A stretch of DNA of 64,000 nucleotides from Pirellulaceae bacterium (GTDB lineage Bacteria > Planctomycetota > Planctomycetia > Pirellulales > Pirellulaceae). Below are positions 8,594 to 16,520 of the stretch, one piece after another; position 1 is the first letter of the stretch, and every line of letters begins with the position of its first letter. Position numbers and translations under genes: made by a program. The notes below the pieces were generated by a model. The model saw nothing but the letters and a program-made list of their open reading frames with translations. It was not told where the DNA came from and ran no database searches. The stretch covers positions 372,001 through 436,000 of the forward strand of contig JAGYIQ010000002.1 of NCBI GenBank assembly GCA_018402565.1, written 5' to 3'.

Positions 8594-9868
8594 ATGCGAC
8601 AGAACTTTGGGAAGTTGAGGAAGAGTGGCCGATGTCGGCCTCGGTTTGTGACCCGTATCTCGCTCGGAGGACTGGAACTAAGCTTGGGCTTGGGCTTGAG
8701 CTTGGGGGGCTGTCTCTTGTTCGGCCTGAACACCGAGCGACTGGCCCATGCGGAATCGAACACGACGTCAACCAGCGGGTTCTGGTCAGCCAGCGAGGCC
8801 TTTCGGTCCAGCGACTTCCAACCAACCGTCGTGGTCGATGACGTGTCGGCCGCCATTCAGCGGGCGATCGAGTTCTTAAAAGGCGAGCAGCGGGAGAACG
8901 GAACGATCGCGGCGGAAATGGGTCCAGGCATCACTGCCCTGGCGCTCACGGGCGCTTTACGTTGCGGTGAATCGCGGGACGCGGCCTGGATAGTGAGAGG
9001 TTTGGCGGCCTTGGAATCGTTTGCCAAACCCGATGGTGGCATCTACGGCAACGGTCGCTTGAAGAATTACGAAACCTGCATCGCAATCATTTGTTTTGCT
9101 CAAGCCAATCGAGGTGGACAATACGACGAGCTCTTGGCCAAGGCCAAGAAGTTCGTGACGGGCATGCAATATGGGGCGGGGAACGTCCCCGCCAACGCGG
9201 CCTGGGATGGCGGCGCCAGTTACGGCGGCCAGGGCCGCCCCGACCTGTCGAATACAGTTTACTTGGTCGAGGCCCTGCAGGCGCTGGATGCGGGCGCCGA
9301 CGACCCGAACGTGCAAGCTGCCTTGGCTTTCATCTCACGGTGTCAAAATCTCGCGTCGCCACACAATACGACGCCATTGGCTGACAAGATCGGCGATGGC
9401 AGCTTCTACTACGAGATCCCGACCGAGTCGATCGACCCCACCTCGGACCCCGAGCGTTACACCCCCAATGGTGGGATTCGCGGTTACGGCTCGTTGACCT
9501 ATGCGGCTTACAAAAGCATGATTTATGCTGGGTTGACCGATCAGGACCCGCGTGTCGCCGCGGCACTGAAATGGATTAAAGACACTTACACGGTCGATGC
9601 TAACCCCAACATGGGCGATGCTGGGTTGTACTATTACTACCAAACATTCTCGACTGCGTTGCAAGCGGCTCGCGTCGATCAGTTGGTAGATGGCCAGGGG
9701 CAAACGCGAAGTTGGCGTAAGGATCTGGCCCAGGCCCTGGTCAAGCGCCAAGCGGCCGACGGCTCATGGAGCAACACCAATCAACGCTGGTTGGAAAACG
9801 AGAAGGCTTTGGCCACCAGCTTCGCGTTGCTGGCCTTGGCCAACTGCCGTCAGCCAGCCAATCCCTAG
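8594..9868 (+). CDS. Exported squalene-cyclase-like repeat protein
   Basis: A 424-residue protein with an Arg-rich N-terminus and a Leu/Gly hydrophobic segment (about 25-45) ending near the LAHAES signal cleavage region. The remainder consists of alpha/alpha-barrel repeats of the prenyltransferase and squalene oxidase repeat type: AIEFLKGEQRENGTI, ALTGALRCGES, YETCIAIICFAQAN, NTVYLVEALQALDA, GSLTYAAYKSMIYAGL, ALVKRQAADGSWSN. These repeats form a toroid in terpene cyclases, but the DxDD cyclase acid motif is not seen and the protein is exported. A catalytic role is therefore unlikely and a binding or structural role more probable. GAGG precedes the ATG. The next gene starts 17 bp downstream, so the two are probably co-transcribed. 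Confidence 0.8.
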   Translation: MRQNFGKLRKSGRCRPRFVTRISLGGLELSLGLGLSLGGCLLFGLNTERLAHAESNTTSTSGFWSASEAFRSSDFQPTVVVDDVSAAIQRAIEFLKGEQRENGTIAAEMGPGITALALTGALRCGESRDAAWIVRGLAALESFAKPDGGIYGNGRLKNYETCIAIICFAQANRGGQYDELLAKAKKFVTGMQYGAGNVPANAAWDGGASYGGQGRPDLSNTVYLVEALQALDAGADDPNVQAALAFISRCQNLASPHNTTPLADKIGDGSFYYEIPTESIDPTSDPERYTPNGGIRGYGSLTYAAYKSMIYAGLTDQDPRVAAALKWIKDTYTVDANPNMGDAGLYYYYQTFSTALQAARVDQLVDGQGQTRSWRKDLAQALVKRQAADGSWSNTNQRWLENEKALATSFALLALANCRQPANP

Positions 9869-9885
9869 TCAGCAACGAGGATCCG

Positions 9886-10629
9886 ATGGCCCCGCCGCCA
9901 GCACCGACATCACGTTCTTACCGCGGCTTCGCGGTCGGGCTGTTGTTGGTGCTGCACTCGGTATCCGCGGTGGGATTGGTCACCTGGAATTTTTTGGACC
10001 CACGTCTGGAACCCATCCAACTGTGGCAAGTCGTCTTGGACCCCAACGCAGCGCCGTTGCCACCGGGGGCCATGTGGCTGTTCCAAGCCAGCGTCTGGCT
10101 GAGCTTGGCCACCGGACTTGGGCTGGTAACGGCCGTGTTCTGGGGTCCGCTGGCCTGTCGGTCGATTAAGTATTCGGCCGCGTTGATCGTCTGCTGCGCG
10201 GTTTGGTTATCCGTGCAGCATCACTGGCAACAGGTCTCGTGGTGGGGCCATCGCCAACGCATTCAACCGGCGGTTTCATTCTTGGAGCAAATCGCCGCGG
10301 ATCTGACGCAGGACTGGCCCAACGGCGATGGCCAGCACCCTCGGTTTGGTCCGTTCATGGCCTACCCCATCGGCCGGCCTTCGACCTTGATCCTACTCAA
10401 GCCCGCCGCGACCAGTGAGCACCGCATGTGGTTGGCAGCCATCGACCGCGACCCGCGCGACGGGACGCTGCGTTTTGAACTGTCGGATGGTTTTCAAACC
10501 TTATGGTTGGAACACCCGAACTCGCTGGAACCACTGCCGGGGTCGTTCACCAACGGCATCGGCGCCCAGTATGACGTTGAGACATGGATCAAGGTCAATC
10601 CCGCTTGGCGGTTGTCTCGCTACCGTTGA
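9886..10629 (+). CDS. Membrane protein of unknown function
   Basis: A 247-residue protein with three predicted membrane spans at about residues 14-35, 65-85 and 91-110, followed by a soluble C-terminal part of ~130 residues with no family I recognise. The C-terminal part contains RPSTLILLKPAA, MWLAAIDRDPRDG and WIKVNPAWRLSRYR. I use the ATG at 9886 because the reading frame upstream overlaps the preceding gene. Its position 17 bp behind the cyclase-like gene suggests a common transcript and perhaps a joint envelope function. Confidence 0.65.
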   Translation: MAPPPAPTSRSYRGFAVGLLLVLHSVSAVGLVTWNFLDPRLEPIQLWQVVLDPNAAPLPPGAMWLFQASVWLSLATGLGLVTAVFWGPLACRSIKYSAALIVCCAVWLSVQHHWQQVSWWGHRQRIQPAVSFLEQIAADLTQDWPNGDGQHPRFGPFMAYPIGRPSTLILLKPAATSEHRMWLAAIDRDPRDGTLRFELSDGFQTLWLEHPNSLEPLPGSFTNGIGAQYDVETWIKVNPAWRLSRYR

Positions 10630-10795
10630 TCATCGCGCACCGCAGCTTCACGGAGCAACGGCCGATACTGAGGTTTGCCTGACAGGGTGAACCGCGAGAG
10701 GTGACTCGGATTCGGGTTACGGGAACACTCATTTTTTTCTAATCCCCGCTAATACGCAAATGACACATTCACCCTACGGGGCGTGAGCGGTTACG

Positions 10796-10833
10796 AAAAA
10801 ATCCCCCGGCCCTGGAGAGGGTTTCAGGGCCGG
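10796..10833 (-). terminator. Rho-independent terminator of the PadR/HAAS pair
   Basis: On the minus strand a 9-bp GC stem CCGGCCCTG / CAGGGCCGG (10806-10833) with a 10-nt loop is followed by GGGATTTTTT, a six-T run. It lies 19 bp beyond the stop codon of the HAAS-domain gene. Confidence 0.8.
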
Positions 10834-10851
10834 AGAAGATCGTTCTAGAAG

Positions 10852-11262
10852 TTATTGGGTTATTCGCTCCAACTCATCGAATAACTTGCGTAACCGACGA
10901 TGATTGCGTTCCGTTTGGCGAATCAGCAGGATCGAATTGACCGCAGAGACGTTGCCTACACCACCGTTTTCCTCCCAACTGTCGGGATCCACCTGAACCT
11001 GCAGCAGCTTGGAGACGCGACTGAACTGAGTATCCATTTTCAGCAGTTCGGCGTTCCGCTGCGACTCTCTGCTAGTGGTCGAATCACCCGCCAACGCTTG
11101 CTGAATCGCGTCGTCTCGACTGAGCCCAGCGGCTTGCAAATCCGCTAATCGCTCGTCCAAATGCTGACGCAACTCCTCGGCAATCTCCGCTCGCTGACCG
11201 CCCCGCAGCCGCAAGAGAGACCCGAGCAACGATAAGTAATGTTCAAACTCGCGTTCTGACAT
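10852..11262 (-). CDS. Short HAAS-domain protein, probably a deletion remnant
   Basis: 136 residues from the ATG at 11262. Residues 1-60 (MSEREFEHYLSLLG, then EIAEELRQHLDERLADL) are a HAAS domain, the helical module usually encoded next to PadR regulators and normally followed by membrane spans. Here no membrane span follows. From about residue 62 the protein switches to a different planctomycete motif, DPDSWEENGG, GNVSAVNSILLIRQT, then HRRLRKLFDELERI, which usually sits near the end of small secretin/STN-like domains. The abrupt change, the short length and the missing membrane part suggest an internal deletion that fused two ends. It is downstream of padR in the same orientation (88 bp) and shares its promoter and terminator. 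Confidence 0.7.
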   Translation of the reverse strand: MSEREFEHYLSLLGSLLRLRGGQRAEIAEELRQHLDERLADLQAAGLSRDDAIQQALAGDSTTSRESQRNAELLKMDTQFSRVSKLLQVQVDPDSWEENGGVGNVSAVNSILLIRQTERNHRRLRKLFDELERITQ

Positions 11263-11350
11263 CCCATTGCTCCTGAAAAGTGAAAAGCGCCCTACTAGTG
11301 ACAAGACCCCGGGCCGTCGACACAGCCGACCAAGTACCACTGCCCCACGC

Positions 11351-11734
11351 TCAAGTCTGTGGACTCGGAGCAGTGGAGCTTGGCGGACTGGGCGGCATCA
11401 ACGCCAAATCGGAGAGCAGCCGCGTGATGCAATCGGCGTAACGCTGCCACAACTCGGCCTGCTTCACAAGCTTCTTCCGACCCGCAACAGTCAACTCGTA
11501 CCACTTCCGCCGCCGACCGGTGGAATCCTCCCAGCGGCTGACGATCAGCCCCGCGTCCTCCAAGCGGTGCAACAGCGGGTACATGGTCCCCGCCGACAAC
11601 TTGACTTGCTGCTGGCTGCTATCACTGAGCGTCTTCTGCAACAAGTAGCCGTACTTGGGGCCCTGGGCCAGAGCTCCCAGCACCATCAGGTCCAAGCTCC
11701 CCCGCAGCAGCTCGCTCTCAATTGCGTCCGGCAT
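11351..11734 (-). CDS. PadR-family transcriptional regulator
   Basis: A 127-residue winged-helix repressor. The diagnostic N-terminal helix-turn-helix region reads ELLRGSLDLMVLGAL, GPKYGYLLQKTL, followed by KLSAGTMYPLLHRLEDAGLI and the wing WYELTVAGRKKL. A coiled C-terminal helix ending in Pro/Ser-rich sequence would mediate dimerisation. The ATG at 11734 is preceded by AAAAGGAGTT, a strong ribosome binding site; the reading frame extends far upstream but without sense. PadR proteins typically repress their own operon and respond to a ligand or membrane stress; the HAAS partner gene follows immediately. Confidence 0.9.
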   Translation of the reverse strand: MPDAIESELLRGSLDLMVLGALAQGPKYGYLLQKTLSDSSQQQVKLSAGTMYPLLHRLEDAGLIVSRWEDSTGRRRKWYELTVAGRKKLVKQAELWQRYADCITRLLSDLALMPPSPPSSTAPSPQT

Positions 11735-11797
11735 CTCAACTCCTTTTCCCAACCCCAAAAACCAATCAACCCCTCGATACTCAATGCATCGACAAAC

Positions 11798-11826
11798 AAT
11801 ATATCGGCAGGCAATGCAAAAGTCAA
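11798..11826 (-). promoter_or_regulatory. Sigma-70-type promoter of the padR operon
   Basis: On the minus strand TTGACT (11821-11826) and TATATT (11798-11803) are separated by exactly 17 bp. This is one of the best vegetative promoters in the window and stands 64 bp in front of the padR start codon. The AT-rich -10 region is a plausible site for PadR autorepression, but I could not define an operator palindrome. Confidence 0.75.
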
Positions 11827-12026
11827 CTCGGACCGAAAAATCCGGCTGAGTCGATGAAAATGGGGCTAGATTGGGCCTTTCGCGGGCCGATAAACAAGCT
11901 GGGCAATTTGGGCAGCCGCCACCGATTGTCCGCAATTTGCTGAATAGTGCGAAAAAACCGAAAGAATCGCCTACAGGGGTTCGATAACTGTCTCTAGGAA
12001 CAACTCTCCACGAAGGAACCTTTCCT

Positions 12027-12599
12027 ATGCACAAGCGAATCGTCACCTCGGTCCTGATGTTAGGATTGGGATTTGCCGTTCTCCCTGCCACAGGCTGCTT
12101 TTATTCAACCGGTCCGTCGTTGGGCGTGTTGTCGATCCCGGTGCCGGTGACCCCCTACATGCAGAAGACTCGTGAGGATCAACACGAGATCGACCTGCGT
12201 TACGCCAAGGTCCCGATTTTGGGACCGATCACCCCGGGTGCCCCGACCGCGGCCATGGATCCTCCGACCGACCACGAAGTCATGGCGGCGTTGGAGCGAG
12301 CCCGTCCGATGCAAGGCGGCATGCCGTTCCTGCACGAAGTGCAACGCAGCAACGTCCGCATCGTGAAAGAGAAGATCGCGGACTACATTGATGATCCTCG
12401 AGTGCTGCCCCTGGTGGGTCCGGTTCAATTGCACCATGTGCACTACAAGTGCACCGTGTACTTCACCGAGCGGAAGATCGTGGGTTACCCCATCCCGCAC
12501 ACGCTCCTGGATGACGAAGCTGTCGAAGTGTTGTACATCGACCACAACCACTTGCATCAAGTGGGCGACGTGAACTACGGCCCAACCAGCAACTACTAA
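12027..12599 (+). CDS. Predicted lipoprotein of unknown function
   Basis: A 190-residue protein with a lipoprotein signal peptide: basic MHKR, a hydrophobic core and lipobox LPATGC with Cys24 as the lipid-bearing residue. The mature part has no domain I can name. It contains a conserved-looking segment VGPVQLHHVHYKCTVYFTERK and a His-rich end VLYIDHNHLHQVG. It resembles small lipoproteins that recur in planctomycete genomes. It is transcribed convergently with the ABC permease gene, and the two share an intervening hairpin. Confidence 0.75.
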   Translation: MHKRIVTSVLMLGLGFAVLPATGCFYSTGPSLGVLSIPVPVTPYMQKTREDQHEIDLRYAKVPILGPITPGAPTAAMDPPTDHEVMAALERARPMQGGMPFLHEVQRSNVRIVKEKIADYIDDPRVLPLVGPVQLHHVHYKCTVYFTERKIVGYPIPHTLLDDEAVEVLYIDHNHLHQVGDVNYGPTSNY

Positions 12600-12639
12600 G
12601 GCAGACGTGACCTTCGGTCCGAGCAGTTGAATCCTCAAA

Positions 12640-12675
12640 CAGCAGCCCTTCCCAGCCATCTGGGATGGGCTGCTG
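12640..12675. terminator. Bidirectional hairpin between convergent genes
   Basis: The stem CAGCAGCCC / GGGCTGCTG continues through one T:T mismatch into TCCCA / TGGGA with a six-base loop. The plus-strand copy is followed by GCGTTT and the minus-strand copy by TTTGA, so the T-runs are weak. It sits between the lipoprotein gene and the end of the ABC permease gene. Confidence 0.55.
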
Positions 12676-12679
12676 GCGT

Positions 12680-13852
12680 TTAAACCAACCAGCGAGAGAC
12701 GTCTTGGCTGATCAACCAAGCGACCAATGTGGAGACGGCGGTTGCCAATAGCCCGGCAGCCGCGGCAATCACGGCGATTTCGCCCCATAACAACAGCCTG
12801 GTCAGTCCACTGCTGGCGCCCAGCTTGAACATGGTCTCCATCTCGCTTTGGCGAATCTGCAGCGAGAGGCCGATGACCAGGCCGAACAAGGCCAGGGTGG
12901 CCAACCCCACGAACAGGCTGACGGCCAGGACCACGCGTTGGACTTGGAACAAGACGCTCAACAAGTCGGCGATGGACTGGCGGGCGAACACCGCCTGCAC
13001 GCCGGTTTGTCGCTGAGCAAACCCGGCCGCCAGATCCTGTTGTCGCTGCCGATCGTCCAACAGCACAATCGCTGTCAACGGAAACTGGCTCATGTCGCCG
13101 TGAAAATGGAATGACGCCAGGTTTTCTTCGGTCACAACGGTGTAGGGCAACACCGCCGCCGAGGCCACCGTGCCTTGCCGGCTGCGTTCCAAAACCAAAT
13201 TGGGGTCGTTGCTTTGACTGACATCGTCATGCCCATGCCCCAAATTCTCCATCACCCAGGTCGTCTTGAGATCGACAAACACCGCCAAATCGTCCGGACT
13301 GCCGCTGGGTTCCAGCACGCCGACGATCTGCATCTGCAGCGGGTAATCGGCACCGATGCTCAGGATCGAGCGAGGACTGGAGATCAGCGTCCCACCGACA
13401 CCAAGCTGCAAGCGGCGGGCGACCTCACTGCCGACAACACAATCGCCCAAGCGACCGAAGGCTTCGCCGGTGGCCAACTTTCGGCCGCGCCATTGGAAGT
13501 ATTCGAGATGTGTCCCCACGATGGGAAAATCGTTGGTGCGAAAGCGAATGTGCAAGGGCACGGCTCGTTCATGGCCGGCTTGCTGAAACCGTTGCCAGTG
13601 CTCGAACCGCAGCGGTTCGCCGGCCGCTGGGCGAAAGTACAAAGCATGCAGCGCCAACTCCAAGCTACTGCCGGGCCCGCCGAACACCAGCGGCGTCTCT
13701 TCCGCCCTGTGTTGCAACTGCCGTTGGACCTCCGGCATAACCTGAGCCAAGACCAAAGGCACCAAACTGCCGACCAACAGGCAGCCGATCAGGACCCAAG
13801 TCCGCCGCCAATGGTAGCTCATATGCGCCCAGACCAGAGCCGAAACTTTCAT
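12680..13852 (-). CDS. ABC transporter permease (MacB/LolC-like)
   Basis: A 390-residue permease. An N-terminal membrane span (about 18-38, WVLIGCLLVGSLVPLVLA) is followed by a periplasmic core domain (about 40-270), then an FtsX-type membrane region: VLFQVQRVVLAVSLFVGLATLALFG, and LLLWGEIAVIAAAAGLLATAV near the end. This is the topology of one half of a type VII ABC system that performs mechanotransmission in the periplasm, for example lipoprotein release or macrolide efflux. The start at 13852 (with GAAGGAGT before it) leaves 17 bp to the ATPase gene; a longer frame would overlap that gene. It is the last gene of the minus-strand run. The C-terminal segment after the last span is short. Confidence 0.8.
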   Translation of the reverse strand: MKVSALVWAHMSYHWRRTWVLIGCLLVGSLVPLVLAQVMPEVQRQLQHRAEETPLVFGGPGSSLELALHALYFRPAAGEPLRFEHWQRFQQAGHERAVPLHIRFRTNDFPIVGTHLEYFQWRGRKLATGEAFGRLGDCVVGSEVARRLQLGVGGTLISSPRSILSIGADYPLQMQIVGVLEPSGSPDDLAVFVDLKTTWVMENLGHGHDDVSQSNDPNLVLERSRQGTVASAAVLPYTVVTEENLASFHFHGDMSQFPLTAIVLLDDRQRQQDLAAGFAQRQTGVQAVFARQSIADLLSVLFQVQRVVLAVSLFVGLATLALFGLVIGLSLQIRQSEMETMFKLGASSGLTRLLLWGEIAVIAAAAGLLATAVSTLVAWLISQDVSRWLV

Positions 13853-13869
13853 GCTGACTCCTTCGGTAC

Positions 13870-14541
13870 TTACGAACTGAGGCTCGCTCGACACCAATCC
13901 CGGAAATCGACCTGCCGCGGGAACTGGGCAACGGAAGACACGTCATGCGTGACCATAATCAGCGTGGCACCCGACTCGAGCGCCTGCTGCTGCAACAACT
14001 GCACGATGGTCCGCTTGTTCTCCGGATCCAGATTTCCGGTGGGCTCATCGGCCAGGATCCACCGTGGTTGATTGATCAGGGCCCGACAGATGGCCACCCG
14101 CTGCTGTTCCCCCTGCGACAACCGCTGCACGGGTCGTCGCAACAAGTGTTCGATCCCCGTACGCTGGGCCAGCGTCACCAGGCGTTGCCGGACCGTCGCA
14201 TCCAGTCTCAACGTCAGATTGATGGAATAGGGCAGTAGAATGTTGCCGGCGACCGTCAGATAGTCGATCAATTCAAAACGCTGAAACACCAACCCAACTT
14301 GCGTGGCGCGGAAATTGCGGCGAGCCGCATCGCTCAGCGGGCACAAGTCCTGACCGTCCATCTCGATCCGCCCCTGCTGCGGCGTCAAAATCCCAGCCAA
14401 CAAATGCAGCAAGGTTGTCTTTCCCGAGCCACTCGGGCCGACAATCGCCACTTGTTCCCCGGCCGCGACCTCCCACTGCGGTACGTCCAAACGGAACGGC
14501 GTACCCGGGTAGCGAAAGACCAAATCTGTAACGCGAATCAT
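13870..14541 (-). CDS. ABC transporter ATPase (LolD/MacB-like)
   Basis: A 223-residue nucleotide-binding subunit. Walker A is GPSGSGKTT (about 36-44), the Q-loop region reads GLVFQRFELIDYLTV, the signature motif LSQGEQQRV, Walker B WILADEPTGNLD and the H-loop MVTHD. The DEPTGNLD phrase is typical of the LolD/MacB/FtsE branch. The ATG at 14541 overlaps the stop codon of the upstream gene as ATGA, indicating translational coupling. It would energise the permease encoded directly downstream; the preceding 655-residue membrane protein is the likely third component. Confidence 0.9.
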   Translation of the reverse strand: MIRVTDLVFRYPGTPFRLDVPQWEVAAGEQVAIVGPSGSGKTTLLHLLAGILTPQQGRIEMDGQDLCPLSDAARRNFRATQVGLVFQRFELIDYLTVAGNILLPYSINLTLRLDATVRQRLVTLAQRTGIEHLLRRPVQRLSQGEQQRVAICRALINQPRWILADEPTGNLDPENKRTIVQLLQQQALESGATLIMVTHDVSSVAQFPRQVDFRDWCRASLSS

Positions 14542-16505
14542 TCCCCACTCCGCGCGGGCCGGAAGCGGCCGGGTCGCGGTTGCGAAACACCCGCCGTTTG
14601 GGACTCGACCGTCAAATCCACCACTTTCCACTGGCCGGCTTGATCCGCAATCGTCAGTACGGCTTGATATTGATTCGTGCGTTGATGCGTGTGGCCCCAA
14701 TGTTCCAAGAGTCCGCTCAGATTCCACTTCACGCGGCGACGAAACGCGGCGCCCGAACCCGACTCGGCCGCGACACCCAAATCATCGAGCCGCACGGCGG
14801 CCGACTCTTGGTCGACGGTCTCCACCGCCAATACCTCCACGGCTTCGATCCGCGATACGGCCCCGCCCTGCTCTTCCACCTGCAAGTCCTGCAACAACTC
14901 CAGATACAAATCGCGGAGCTTGCCCCCCGCCACACTGGTTTCCAGCGCGGCATAGATCTCTTCCTCGTCCACAAAGTCAAAGGCTCGATAGACATTCCGC
15001 AGCAGATCGCCGGCTGCCCGATCCCCGGCCTCCACGGCCACTTGCGGCGGCATGAGCCCCGTCGCGAAGCGCTGCAGCAGCGCGCCGCCCAGCACCGTCG
15101 CGGCGGCCACAAACAGCACCGTCGGGGTGCACCAAGCCGACCACTGGCGGCGGCCGAACAGCAGCGCTGCCCCAATCATCATCGCTCCCACGCCGGCGAC
15201 CAATAGCCAGAGGCTCAGCCCGCGGCCCGGGCCTGCCGACTCCGTCGCCCAATCGCTCTCTTGCACGACGACGGGCACGACGGCCGCCGGTTCGGGCACC
15301 TCGCCGGCATTGGTCCAGACCAAACGATTGTCGGCCAGCTGTCGCGAGAATACTTGTGTCTTGACCTCTTGCCCAAAATACAGATAGGTCTGCACCGAAT
15401 TCAAGGCGTAGCTAAACTTGTCCCAAGCCAACGTGATTTCACGCGGGACTGCGCGAAAATTGTAGGCCAAACTCACGCCCACTCGCCCGTTGGCCAGGCT
15501 GATCCGCTCGACTTTGGTCCGCAAGGCAAAGTCTCGCTGGTCGGCCGGAAAATAATCGACCCTCTGAATGGTTGGCGTCACCACCTGGCCATTGATCGAG
15601 ACTGGATTGCCGGCTGAAAAGTACTTGCGAATGCGTTGTTCGGTCGCCGCCAATTCCTCGCCCTGCAAAAAGTCTGGCTCGCTGCCATTGATCTCAAACA
15701 GCGTGGCCAAGACATTGAGCGGGATCAGCAGTTCCACTCGCAGTTGTCGCGGCTCCAGATAAGCCCATTGGTAAACTGCACCGAAGTTCGTCACCCCCAG
15801 TAGCCGCTCGTCTTGCCGCTCCAACCAAGCCCGCTTTTCCTCGTCACTGGCCGCCAAGTTGGGCACCGGATTTTCCCAATCCAGATCAACCGTCATGGGC
15901 GCGTCCAACCGCAGCTTGCCCTTCAGCGACAAGTCCGATTCTCCTTGGAACAAATCCAGGGAGAGTTCGGCCGGGTAGAGAAAATTCTCGTCCACGACCG
16001 AGTGCCGAATCGTAAAGGTGTCCAAGACCACCTCTGGACTCTCGTACTCGTAGGTGAACTGCATCCTGCGACGGACCAAGTGAAACTCGGTGGCACCCTC
16101 TTGCAACAAGGCATCGTCGAAGGGGTACGGCCCCTCCTCGACCAATATCGCCTTCAGCCGCTGGCCTTGGACATCGATCACGTGTAGCTGATTGCCCAGA
16201 AACTCTTTATGCAATTGATAGTATTGCCGTAGTTGCTCGGCTGAGAACAACCCGCGTTCGTCGGCTTCCATCCCATGCAACCAGACCAAGTCATCGGTGA
16301 ACTGACTCAACACCATCCGCACGCGATGCGGTTTCACGTAGATTTGGGCATCAATCCGCGCGGTGGGATCGGCCGCGATCTCGCTGGAACCGTTCGCCAG
16401 ACAAACGGCGGGCCAGACGGCGGGAGAAAATGTAAACACAGCGAACACGACCGCCAAGCAAGCCAAGCTCAGCCGCCAACCATTCGCATCTCTTGACTCT
16501 CGCAT
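14538..16505 (-). CDS. Large membrane-anchored exported protein
   Basis: 655 residues. A signal peptide or N-terminal span (about 12-37) leads to a ~380-residue exported region rich in beta strands (for example IDAQIYVKPHRVRMVLSQF, FHLVRRRMQFTYEYESPEV, MTVDLDWENPVP). Two closely spaced membrane spans follow (about 420-445 and 455-475, LSLWLLVAGVGAMMIGAAL and TVLFVAAATVLGGALL) and then a ~170-residue C-terminal soluble region. I do not recognise the family. Its stop codon overlaps the start of the ABC ATPase gene and it follows the endonuclease-III-like gene by 15 bp, so it is likely an accessory subunit of the ABC system. Confidence 0.75.
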   Translation of the reverse strand: MRESRDANGWRLSLACLAVVFAVFTFSPAVWPAVCLANGSSEIAADPTARIDAQIYVKPHRVRMVLSQFTDDLVWLHGMEADERGLFSAEQLRQYYQLHKEFLGNQLHVIDVQGQRLKAILVEEGPYPFDDALLQEGATEFHLVRRRMQFTYEYESPEVVLDTFTIRHSVVDENFLYPAELSLDLFQGESDLSLKGKLRLDAPMTVDLDWENPVPNLAASDEEKRAWLERQDERLLGVTNFGAVYQWAYLEPRQLRVELLIPLNVLATLFEINGSEPDFLQGEELAATEQRIRKYFSAGNPVSINGQVVTPTIQRVDYFPADQRDFALRTKVERISLANGRVGVSLAYNFRAVPREITLAWDKFSYALNSVQTYLYFGQEVKTQVFSRQLADNRLVWTNAGEVPEPAAVVPVVVQESDWATESAGPGRGLSLWLLVAGVGAMMIGAALLFGRRQWSAWCTPTVLFVAAATVLGGALLQRFATGLMPPQVAVEAGDRAAGDLLRNVYRAFDFVDEEEIYAALETSVAGGKLRDLYLELLQDLQVEEQGGAVSRIEAVEVLAVETVDQESAAVRLDDLGVAAESGSGAAFRRRVKWNLSGLLEHWGHTHQRTNQYQAVLTIADQAGQWKVVDLTVESQTAGVSQPRPGRFRPARSGE

Positions 16506-16520
16506 CGGGACTCGCCCTCT

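Noticed and set aside
11267..11857. Plus-strand frame of 196 codons
   Set aside because: Antisense to padR, which has a strong promoter and ribosome binding site on the minus strand.
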